Positions 1 through 5,228 of a stretch of DNA of 7,208 bases are shown in pieces. The translations under genes were made by a program, and so were the position numbers. The stretch comes from Selenomonadales bacterium (GTDB taxonomy: Bacteria > Bacillota > Clostridia > Christensenellales > QALW01), in the NCBI GenBank assembly GCA_003150515.1, contig QALW01000054.1:1-7208 (forward strand). Reading direction: 5' to 3'. Under the pieces are notes generated by a model. That model was not told where the DNA came from. It searched no databases and saw nothing but the letters and a program-made list of their open reading frames with translations. Position 1 is the first letter of the stretch, and each line of letters starts with the position of its first letter.

Positions 1-82
1 GGGGCGGCTCTTGGCAGGCTTGCGCCTGCTCGGCCGGGCCTTTGGCCCGGCCGGCGGCCTTGCGGCCGCCAAGAGCCGCCCC
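1..82. repeat. Three-armed palindromic element A (left-truncated)
   Basis: An outer stem pairs 1-13 with 70-82. It encloses three back-to-back hairpins: 14-19/24-29 (loop TTGC), 31-40/44-53 (10 bp, loop TTT) and 54-59/64-69 (loop TTGC). Only base 30 is unpaired at the junction. Bases 14-15 and 68-69 can pair either with each other or within the flanking hairpins, so the junction can migrate. The outer stem may continue left of the window, because the GC-rich sequence 83-109 has no visible partner here. The architecture matches the elements at 2564-2804, 4037-4187 and 6525-6669. It lies upstream of the DnaD-domain gene and outside any credible coding frame. The pairing is seen directly; the function is unknown. 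Confidence 0.85.
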
Positions 83-191
83 CCTGCCGCCAAACGCCGC
101 CGCCCGGTTTTTCCCCGCCCTTTTCTTAAAAATATGCTGCCCTGAATCCTCCGAAAGCATACTCCCCTTTAATCAGGGCCCCATAATTAAT

Positions 192-221
192 AGGACAAAC
201 CTCCCTTTGTTATGCTATAAT
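192..221 (+). promoter_or_regulatory. Extended -10 sigma-A-type promoter for the DnaD-domain gene
   Basis: A perfect TATAAT lies at 216-221, preceded by TG at 213-214 (TGnTATAAT, an extended -10). A partial -35 (AGGACA, 192-197, four of six matches to TTGACA) sits 18 bases upstream. The region is abruptly AT-rich after the GC-rich element. Transcription would begin near 228 and give a leader of about 60 bases ending in the AAGGGG ribosome-binding site at 274-279. Confidence 0.65.
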
Positions 222-288
222 AATTATATAAATTATAAAATACAAATTTCCGCCGCCTGAACCGCGGCTCAGCAAGGGGTTTGAATTT

Positions 289-1488
289 ATGCCCGTATTC
301 GTTTGCTCCCCTGAAAATCCATTCGGGGATATCTTCGCCGTAGAAGGCGAATTCGTGCGCTCCTTTTTGTCTGAAGCGCCCTCAGATTATGTAAAGGTCT
401 ATCTCTACTGCCTGTATTCCCTCTCTCCCTCCAGTCCCTGCGCCAATTTAAAGGATTTGGCCAAGGGCACGGGCCAGACTGTCGAACAGGTTAAAAGCGC
501 TCTGGAATATTTTTCAGGCGAAATGCTCCTAAGAGTGGTAAGCGAACGCCCCCTTTCCATAGAAATCCGCTCGGTGCGGGAAGCGGCCCGCCTCAAGGCC
601 GCCGCCGCCCCCGCCGGCATGCTGGATTACGCCGATTATTTCGCCTCTCTGCGCGCAATCCTGGGGGGCCGGGAGCTCAAGCCTGCCGAAATGGAAAAAG
701 CGCGGGATTGGATAGAAGTCTACTGCCTGCCCCAGGACGTGGCCGTTTTAATGGCCAGCCATTGCCTGAACAATCTTCAAAAGGAAGGCAAAAGCGCCCG
801 CGCTCCCTTTAATTATATGGACAAAGTGGCTCATTCCTGGGCGGAAAACCGCATAACCACCATGGAAGCCGCCGAGCGCTATTTAACCATCTACGAATTG
901 GAGCACCACGACGTCAACCAGGTTATGCTGCATCTGGGCATAAAACGCATGCCCTCTATTGAGGAACTAAAGCTCTATCAGAAATGGACGGGCGAATGGG
1001 GCCTTTCTAAAGAGGCCATTCTTCAGGCCTGCGCCCAGACGGTCAAAACCGCCACCCCCTCCTTCGGCTATCTGGATAAGATTGTGGAGAAATTATATAA
1101 TAAAGGAGAATTGAGCGGAGAGGAAGCGCGCCAAGGACTGAGCCAGGAGGAACAGCAGCGCGCCGAGGCCGGCGAAGTGCTCCGCGAACTGGGCCTCAAA
1201 GGCATAACTCCCGAATTGCTTGAAGCCGTTTCCGCCTTTAAGGCCATGGGCTTTGAATTCAACGCTCTGCTGCTGGCCGCGCGCGAAATTGCCAGAAAGC
1301 CTGTGCGCAGCCTGGAAAAATATATTCAGCTTTTGGATGAATTAGCCTCTCAGAAGCTCTTTGACGCGGAGGGCGTCAAAAAGTATCTCAAACAGAGCAA
1401 AAAGCCGTCCCAGCAGAAAAAGACCAGCGCGCATCAATACGACGAGCGCGCCAAGAGCGATTACGACGATGTAATTATAGATTTATAA
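289..1488 (+). CDS. DnaD-domain primosomal replication protein (DnaB/DnaD-like)
   Basis: Protein of 399 residues that I assign to the Firmicutes DnaB/DnaD primosomal family, which remodels DNA and helps bring the replicative helicase to the origin or to restart sites. Residues 1-100 look like a winged-helix N-terminal region. Residues 115-200 form a DnaB_2 (DnaD C-terminal) domain ending in the hallmark Y-x3-V-x3-W (Y176, V180, W184). Residues 222-285 form a second copy with Y261-x3-I265-x3-L269. Residues 300-367 align by eye as a third, weaker copy around Y345. A lysine-rich linker (367-378) and an acidic tail follow. The start is supported by AAGGGG at 274-279, nine bases upstream. The helicase-loader gene follows 97 bases downstream on the same strand, echoing the dnaB-dnaI pair of Bacillus. 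Residue contacts are inferred from the family only. Confidence 0.88.
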   Translation: MPVFVCSPENPFGDIFAVEGEFVRSFLSEAPSDYVKVYLYCLYSLSPSSPCANLKDLAKGTGQTVEQVKSALEYFSGEMLLRVVSERPLSIEIRSVREAARLKAAAAPAGMLDYADYFASLRAILGGRELKPAEMEKARDWIEVYCLPQDVAVLMASHCLNNLQKEGKSARAPFNYMDKVAHSWAENRITTMEAAERYLTIYELEHHDVNQVMLHLGIKRMPSIEELKLYQKWTGEWGLSKEAILQACAQTVKTATPSFGYLDKIVEKLYNKGELSGEEARQGLSQEEQQRAEAGEVLRELGLKGITPELLEAVSAFKAMGFEFNALLLAAREIARKPVRSLEKYIQLLDELASQKLFDAEGVKKYLKQSKKPSQQKKTSAHQYDERAKSDYDDVIIDL

Positions 1489-1493
1489 AAGCT

Positions 1494-1533
1494 GCGCGCC
1501 AAAGCGCGCCCCGCCGGCAGCGCCGCCTTTTTT
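1494..1533 (+). terminator. Weak hairpins with T-run between the two replication genes
   Basis: GCGCGC at 1494-1499 pairs with 1504-1509 (loop CAAA). A second short hairpin, CGGC/GCCG (1515-1518/1522-1525), is followed two bases later by six T residues (1528-1533). This could be an attenuating or partial terminator. The stems are short and the following gene has no obvious promoter of its own, so readthrough is likely. The imperfect palindrome TTATGC-G-GCATAA at 1552-1564 lies just before the next ribosome-binding site. Confidence 0.3.
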
Positions 1534-1585
1534 AAGAGTACGGCGCGCGCGTTATGCGGCATAATTAAGGCAGGAGATAAAAAAT

Positions 1586-2569
1586 ATGAAAGACGCGGCT
1601 GTTATACGCGAGCTGGAAAAAGAATATGAGCAGAAAGCGCGGCGCGCGCGCTATCAAAAGGAAGAGCGCGTCCGAGCGCTCTTTGAAAAATATCCCTCCC
1701 TGGCTGAAATAGACGCTCAGCGCCGGGAAGCGGTCCTGGAGAAATTCCGCTGCCGGCGCGCTCAAAAGAGCGCCGAAGCTGAAAAGCTGGAAGCGCAGAT
1801 TACCCAATTTGAAGCCCGCTTCAGCGCCGAATTAAAAGCTCTGGGCGTCTCTCCCCAGGAGCTTGAACCGGTTTATCAATGCCCTAAATGCAAAGATACC
1901 GGGCTGATCGCGCCCGGAGAGCATTGCCCCTGCTTTAAGCAGAAACTGCTTGAAAAGCTCTACGGCCAGGCCACTTTAGAGCAGGGCGCCCCCTTAAACA
2001 CCTTCGAGCAGTTCCGGCCCGAAATCTTTCCCGATTCAGGCGGAGAAAATTCCCAGCGCAGCGTCATACTGCGCCTCAAGGCCCGCATGGAGGAATATGC
2101 CGGGGCCTTCCCCGACAATCCTGCGCCCAACGTCATTTTAACGGGCGAAACGGGTACGGGCAAGACTTTTATGCTCTCCTGCGTGGCCGCAAAAGTGCTG
2201 GAAAGAGGATATACCGTTCTGGCCCTGACCTCCGCCCGCCTTATAGAGCTGCTTAAAAGAAGCCTGTATTCAGAGAATTCAGATATGGAACGGCTTTATT
2301 CAGTTGATTTACTGCTCATAGACGAGCTGGGCATGGAGCCCATGCTCAACAACGTGACCATAGAGAGCCTTTTCGCCGTAATTAATGAAAGGCTGCGCCG
2401 CAGAAAAGCAATTTTAATCACTACCAATCTTACGCCTAACGATATAAAGGCCCGGTATACCGAACGCATCTCCTCCCGGCTGCTGGATAAAAGCTCTTCG
2501 CAGGTTTATCGGCTTTCAGGCGTGGATCTGCGCAAGGACAGCTTAGAATTTCAGAAAAAGGCTCATTAA
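1586..2569 (+). CDS. DnaI/DnaC-like AAA+ replicative helicase loader
   Basis: ATPase of 327 residues of the DnaC/DnaI (IstB-like) group, which delivers the hexameric replicative helicase onto DNA. Residues 1-90 are highly charged and probably coiled-coil. A cysteine cluster follows, C99-x2-C102 with C114-x-C116, probably a zinc site comparable to the zinc-binding N-terminal domain of Bacillus DnaI. The AAA+ core shows Walker A GETGTGKT (187-194), Walker B LLLIDELG (242-249), sensor-1 TTN (279-281) and an arginine-rich ERISSRLLD (293-301) where the arginine finger is expected. AGGAG at 1572-1576, nine bases before the ATG, fixes the start. An IstB transposition helper is less likely, because the zinc cluster and the adjacent DnaD-domain gene point to replication and no transposase is present. 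The CAT-TAA 3' end is folded into the adjacent palindromic element. Confidence 0.9.
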   Translation: MKDAAVIRELEKEYEQKARRARYQKEERVRALFEKYPSLAEIDAQRREAVLEKFRCRRAQKSAEAEKLEAQITQFEARFSAELKALGVSPQELEPVYQCPKCKDTGLIAPGEHCPCFKQKLLEKLYGQATLEQGAPLNTFEQFRPEIFPDSGGENSQRSVILRLKARMEEYAGAFPDNPAPNVILTGETGTGKTFMLSCVAAKVLERGYTVLALTSARLIELLKRSLYSENSDMERLYSVDLLLIDELGMEPMLNNVTIESLFAVINERLRRRKAILITTNLTPNDIKARYTERISSRLLDKSSSQVYRLSGVDLRKDSLEFQKKAH

Positions 2570-2804
2570 ATAAAGGAATATTTTCGGGCGCCCCCAAAGG
2601 TTGGAAAAAGGGGGGCGGCGCGGTGTCCCGGCCTCCCCGCTTCGCGGGAGAGGCCGGGACGAAGCGGCCTGAGCAGCAGGGGGAAAGCAAAGCTTTCCCC
2701 CTGCTGCTCAGGCCGCCCGCGGGCAGGGCCTCCGGCCCTGCCCGCGCCGCGCCGCCCCCCAAAAAACAGAGAGCAGGGCGCCCGAAAATATTCCTTTATT
2801 AATG
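2564..2804. repeat. Three-armed palindromic element B
   Basis: The largest copy. A perfect 25-bp distal stem pairs 2569-2593 with 2776-2800 and extends with one bulged A to 2564/2804, taking in the last codon and stop of the helicase-loader gene. An internal loop (2594-2609 and 2761-2775, A-rich) separates it from a 14-bp GC stem (2610-2623/2747-2760). Inside are three hairpins: 2625-2635/2650-2660 continuing to 2636-2640/2644-2648 (loop TTC, one bulge); 2664-2688/2692-2716 (25 bp, loop AAA); and 2719-2730/2734-2745 (12 bp, loop TCC). It occupies most of the space between two convergent genes. No target-site duplication, transposase or coding content is seen. Confidence 0.9.
2605..2760 (-). 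terminator. Candidate terminator of gap within element B
   Basis: Read on the minus strand, the 14-bp GC closing stem (2747-2760 with 2610-2623) is followed directly by five T residues (complement of 2605-2609). That is the stem-plus-U-tract order expected for an intrinsic terminator of the gap transcript. It is unusual because the stem is closed by a three-hairpin junction instead of a simple loop. On the plus strand the stem is followed by six A residues, so the same logic does not apply to the helicase-loader transcript. Confidence 0.4.
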
Positions 2805-2806
2805 CC

Positions 2807-2822
2807 GCGCTTGGGAAAGCGC
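2807..2822. other. Short hairpin just beyond the gap stop codon
   Basis: GCGCTT (2807-2812) pairs with AAGCGC (2817-2822) around the loop GGGA. It lies between element B and the 3' end of gap. There is no adjacent T-run on either strand, so it is not a convincing terminator alone. Confidence 0.35.
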
Positions 2823-2856
2823 TTAACAAAACGCCTCCGCTCCGGCTCAATCCGGC

Positions 2857-3870
2857 TTATTTCAGCTCGGCGAAATATTTGATGGTACGCACCATCTGGC
2901 TGGTGTAGGAGTTCTCGTTATCATACCAGGAAACTACCTTAACCAAAGTCTTGCCGTCTCCCATATCGGTAACCTTAGTCTGGGTTCCGTCAAAGAGAGA
3001 GCCGTAGGTGATGCCGATTACGTCAGAAGAAACAATTTCTTCCTCGGTATAACCAAACGAAGCGCTGGAAGCCGCCTTCATAGCCGCGTTGATCTCCTCG
3101 GCCGTAACAGCTTTATCCACAACCGCCACCAGTTCGGTAACGCTGCCCGTGCAGACGGGAACGCGCTGAGCGGCGCCGTCCAGCTTGCCGGCAAGCTCGG
3201 GAATAACCAGGCCGATAGCCTTGGCCGCGCCCGTGGAATTGGGAACGATATTGATAGCGGCAGCGCGGGCCCTGCGCAGATCTCCCTTGCGGTGAGGTCC
3301 GTCCAGAACCATCTGGTCGCCGGTATAAGCATGAATGGTGGTCATAAAGCCCTTAACAATGGGAGCTAATTTATTAAGAGTGTCAGCCATGGGCGCCAGG
3401 CAGTTGGTGGTGCAGGAAGCTGCCGAAATGATGGTGTCTTCAGGCTTAAGGCTCTTTTCGTTAACGCTGTAAACGATAGTGGGCAGATCGTTGCCCGCGG
3501 GCGCGGAAATAACAACCTTCTTGGCGCCGGCGTCTATATGCGCCTGAGCCTTGGCCTTAGAGGTGTAAAAACCGGTGCATTCAAGCACTACGTCTACGCC
3601 TATCTTTCCCCAGGGAAGGTCCTTGGCGTCCTTCTCGGCATAGATTTTAATTTCCTTACCGTCCACTACTATGGAGGATTCCTTAGCTTCTACCGTTTCC
3701 GCCTTTGCATATCTGCCCTGCGCGGAATCGTATTTGAGAAGATGCGCCAGCATTTTGGGATTGGTAAGATCGTTAATCGCTACGATTTCGTAGCCCTCGG
3801 CGCCGAACATCTGACGGAAAGCCAGGCGTCCGATACGACCGAAGCCGTTAATAGCTACTTTAACTGCCAT
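2857..3870 (-). CDS. gap: Glyceraldehyde-3-phosphate dehydrogenase, type I
   Basis: Cytoplasmic glycolytic enzyme that converts glyceraldehyde 3-phosphate, phosphate and NAD+ to 1,3-bisphosphoglycerate. At 337 residues it has the normal family length. The Rossmann motif INGFGRIGRL (7-16) and D34 in AINDL indicate NAD+ preference. The catalytic segment ASCTTNC (151-157) carries the nucleophile C153, and H180 in TIHAYTGDQ is its base partner. The C-terminal SWYDNE motif is present. All catalytic features are intact. The ribosome-binding site GAAAGGAT lies about ten bases before the ATG (complement of 3880-3887). It appears monocistronic: no cggR, pgk or tpi is adjacent, unlike the common Firmicutes gapA operon. 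It has its own promoter upstream and a possible terminator in element B. Confidence 0.98.
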   Translation of the reverse strand: MAVKVAINGFGRIGRLAFRQMFGAEGYEIVAINDLTNPKMLAHLLKYDSAQGRYAKAETVEAKESSIVVDGKEIKIYAEKDAKDLPWGKIGVDVVLECTGFYTSKAKAQAHIDAGAKKVVISAPAGNDLPTIVYSVNEKSLKPEDTIISAASCTTNCLAPMADTLNKLAPIVKGFMTTIHAYTGDQMVLDGPHRKGDLRRARAAAINIVPNSTGAAKAIGLVIPELAGKLDGAAQRVPVCTGSVTELVAVVDKAVTAEEINAAMKAASSASFGYTEEEIVSSDVIGITYGSLFDGTQTKVTDMGDGKTLVKVVSWYDNENSYTSQMVRTIKYFAELK

Positions 3871-3909
3871 GTGAAAATCATCCTTTCAAAATAAAATGTT
3901 GCATGTTAT

Positions 3910-3937
3910 ATTGTACCTTAAATTTTATTTTTGACAA
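3910..3937 (-). promoter_or_regulatory. Sigma-A promoter of gap
   Basis: On the minus strand a -35 TTGTCA (complement of 3932-3937, five of six matches) and a -10 TACAAT (complement of 3910-3915, five of six) are separated by 16 bases of AT-rich sequence. Transcription would start near 3903, giving a leader of about 33 bases. A short direct repeat, ATGTT-GC-ATGTT (plus strand 3896-3907), covers the expected start site and could be an operator, but is too short to assert. Confidence 0.75.
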
Positions 3938-4036
3938 GCGTTTTAAGGAAATTTATTTAAATTCTTGCTTCAAAGGCCTCTAACTGAGGCTGAGCGCGGC
4001 CCCGGATTGCGCCTCGGCGCCCAGCGGTCAGCCTGC
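3938..4036. other. Non-coding spacer between gap promoter and element C
   Basis: The AT-rich part (3938-3970) would act as upstream sequence for the gap promoter. The GC-rich part has a 5-bp hairpin, GCCTC/GAGGC at 3976-3980/3986-3990, and an imperfect hairpin pairing 3989-3997 with 4009-4018 (one G-T pair, one bulge). I see no gene. It might be a decayed remnant of a palindromic element, but the pairing is much poorer than in the intact copies. Confidence 0.35.
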
Positions 4037-4187
4037 ATGACAAAGGCGGGTATATAGGCGCAGGGGGGCGGGCTCTTGGCGGCCTCTCGAGGCCGCGGGG
4101 CCGGGCCTGCCGGCCCGGCCCCAGGCGGGCGCCTTAAGGCGCCCGCCAAGAGCCCGCCCCCTGCGCCTATATACCCGCCTTTGTCAT
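4037..4187. repeat. Three-armed palindromic element C
   Basis: The outer stem pairs 4037-4078 with 4147-4187, about 41 bp, perfect except for one bulged G (six G against five C). Inside are three hairpins: 4079-4086/4089-4096; 4097-4107/4112-4122 (11 bp, loop TGCC); and the perfect 24-base palindrome 4124-4147. Only 4123 is left over at the junction, and 4144-4147 can pair in either the outer stem or the third hairpin. The right arm includes the last six codons and TAG of the deacetylase gene (4167-4187). The left arm carries the same 21 bases inverted (4037-4057). The stem near the junction, GGGGCGGGCTCTTGGC, matches element A except for one extra base pair present on both arms. Confidence 0.9.
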
Positions 4188-5036
4188 AAATTCCGCAGTA
4201 GTAAGCGCTCCGTGCCTGTTATAACGCCCAAGCTGGAAGAGACATTGGGGCTCGCGGGTTATATAATTCATGCGTTCATAACAGGAAAGGGTAGCCTTAA
4301 AGCCCAGTTCCTTTAAAATGTCCTCCGATTCCCTGCTGATTTTCCCAAAGGGATAGGTAAAGCAAAGGGCGCTGATTCCGCATTTCTCCCTTAAATTTTT
4401 GTCCATTCGCATAACGTCGTCGCTTAAAGCCTGGGAATACACTTCCAGGCTCTCCCCCTGCTTGCGCCCCGCGCCCAGGCGGCCGGAATTTTTATGCATA
4501 TCATAGGAATGATTCTGAATCTCAATATAACCCCGCTCGTTTAATTCCTTTAAATCCTCCCAGGAAAGATAGGCGTAGCTGGGATTTTTATCCCCGCTCT
4601 GGCTGTATTGCTGCGCATAGCTGCCCACGGCGGACACCACCGCCTTCATATCGTATTCAATAAGCAGAGGCTCAAGATATGTAAGATTATTATAATATGC
4701 GTCGTCAAACGTAAGCATAACGGGCTTTTCAGGCAAAGGCACGCCGTTATACACATATTCTATAAGATCGTTCACTCCTACGGTTGTATATCCCCGTTCC
4801 CTGAGATAGAGCATATCCTGCTCCAGCCTGGCCGGAGTTATGACATACTGCCCCGTACGCGCGTTATCCCGCAGAATGCTGTGATACATAATTATAGGCA
4901 GAACAATTCCCTCTTCCCCGGCCGGAGCCAGCACGCCCAGGGCCGTCCCGCCCAGCAGCGAACAGAAAACAAGCACTCCCAGCATCACAAGAGCGAACAC
5001 AATCCGCCGCTTTTCCCCTTTTATATATATGACCAT
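4167..5036 (-). CDS. Membrane-anchored polysaccharide deacetylase (NodB domain, CE4)
   Basis: Protein of 289 residues that should remove N-acetyl groups from an extracellular glycan, either peptidoglycan or an exopolysaccharide. A positively charged start (KGEKRR) precedes one hydrophobic segment at 12-37, so it is probably anchored in the membrane with the catalytic domain outside. Family motifs seen: MYHSI (50-54), often at the start of such domains; TFDDA (109-113) with D111 as likely catalytic base and D112 as metal ligand; NHSYDMH (175-181) with metal ligands H176 and H181; and YPFG (228-231). All three metal ligands are present. The ATG is preceded by AAGGGGG (complement of 5044-5050) seven bases away. 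No clear minus-strand promoter was found. It is divergent from the endopeptidase gene, another wall enzyme. The substrate cannot be told from sequence. The final codons and stop lie inside element C. Confidence 0.93.
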   Translation of the reverse strand: MVIYIKGEKRRIVFALVMLGVLVFCSLLGGTALGVLAPAGEEGIVLPIIMYHSILRDNARTGQYVITPARLEQDMLYLRERGYTTVGVNDLIEYVYNGVPLPEKPVMLTFDDAYYNNLTYLEPLLIEYDMKAVVSAVGSYAQQYSQSGDKNPSYAYLSWEDLKELNERGYIEIQNHSYDMHKNSGRLGAGRKQGESLEVYSQALSDDVMRMDKNLREKCGISALCFTYPFGKISRESEDILKELGFKATLSCYERMNYITREPQCLFQLGRYNRHGALTTAEFMTKAGI

Positions 5037-5066
5037 CCGCCCGCCCCCTTTATATCCTCAGGCCCA

Positions 5067-5088
5067 ATTAATGCGCCCGCGCATTAAT
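5067..5088. promoter_or_regulatory. 22-base palindrome in the divergent intergenic region
   Basis: ATTAATGCGC (5067-5076) and GCGCATTAAT (5079-5088) form a perfect inverted repeat around CC. It lies eight bases upstream of the predicted -35 of the endopeptidase promoter and between two divergent wall-enzyme genes. Its AT-ends/GC-centre symmetry resembles a dimeric regulator site. As RNA in the deacetylase leader it would be a tight hairpin. The pairing is seen; the operator role is inferred. Confidence 0.5.
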
Positions 5089-5095
5089 AACCCTA

Positions 5096-5125
5096 TTCAC
5101 AGGGGCATGATTTTATTCATATAAT
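5096..5125 (+). promoter_or_regulatory. Sigma-A-like promoter of the M14 endopeptidase gene
   Basis: TTCACA (5096-5101, five of six) and a perfect TATAAT (5120-5125) are 18 bases apart. The -10 lies within an inverted repeat ATTCAT-ATA-ATGAAT (5115-5129), a possible repressor site. CATATAAT also resembles a sporulation sigma-E -10 (CATACAAT), but no matching -35 is visible. The expected start near 5132 gives a leader of about 97 bases. Confidence 0.6.
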
Positions 5126-5132
5126 GAATTGA

Positions 5133-5191
5133 GCCGGGGCGTTCCTTAAACGCGCGTCTTTTGAGAGGAATATAAAAGACGCGCGCCCGGC
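5133..5191 (+). promoter_or_regulatory. Two-tier leader hairpin upstream of the endopeptidase gene
   Basis: CGCGCGTCTTTT (5151-5162) pairs perfectly with 5174-5185 around an 11-base loop containing GAGAGGA, itself like a ribosome-binding site. A further stem, GCCGGG/CCCGGC (5133-5138/5186-5191), encloses it with a one-sided internal loop. It lies in the predicted 5' leader, about 37 bases before the start codon. It could control stability or translation, or bind a protein. It has one hairpin only and so is distinct from the three-armed elements. Confidence 0.55.
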
Positions 5192-5228
5192 GCAAATCAA
5201 AAATTAAATATAGAAAGCAGAGGCGCAT

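Noticed and set aside
42..260. Plus-strand open frame of 72 codons across element A
   Set aside because: It is translated from the palindrome and an AT-rich promoter, has proline/alanine-rich low-complexity content, lacks a ribosome-binding site and overlaps the promoter of the next gene.
1586..2569. IstB transposition helper
   Set aside because: Zinc-type cysteine cluster, N-terminal coiled coil and the adjacent DnaD-domain gene fit a helicase loader; no istA or insertion-sequence ends.
2436..2850. Two minus-strand open frames across element B
   Set aside because: They are stop-free only because of the GC-rich palindrome; composition is Gly/Arg/Pro/Ala-rich and one overlaps the helicase-loader gene.
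4608..5087. Plus-strand open frame of 159 codons
   Set aside because: It is antisense to the deacetylase gene, whose catalytic motifs make the minus strand certain.
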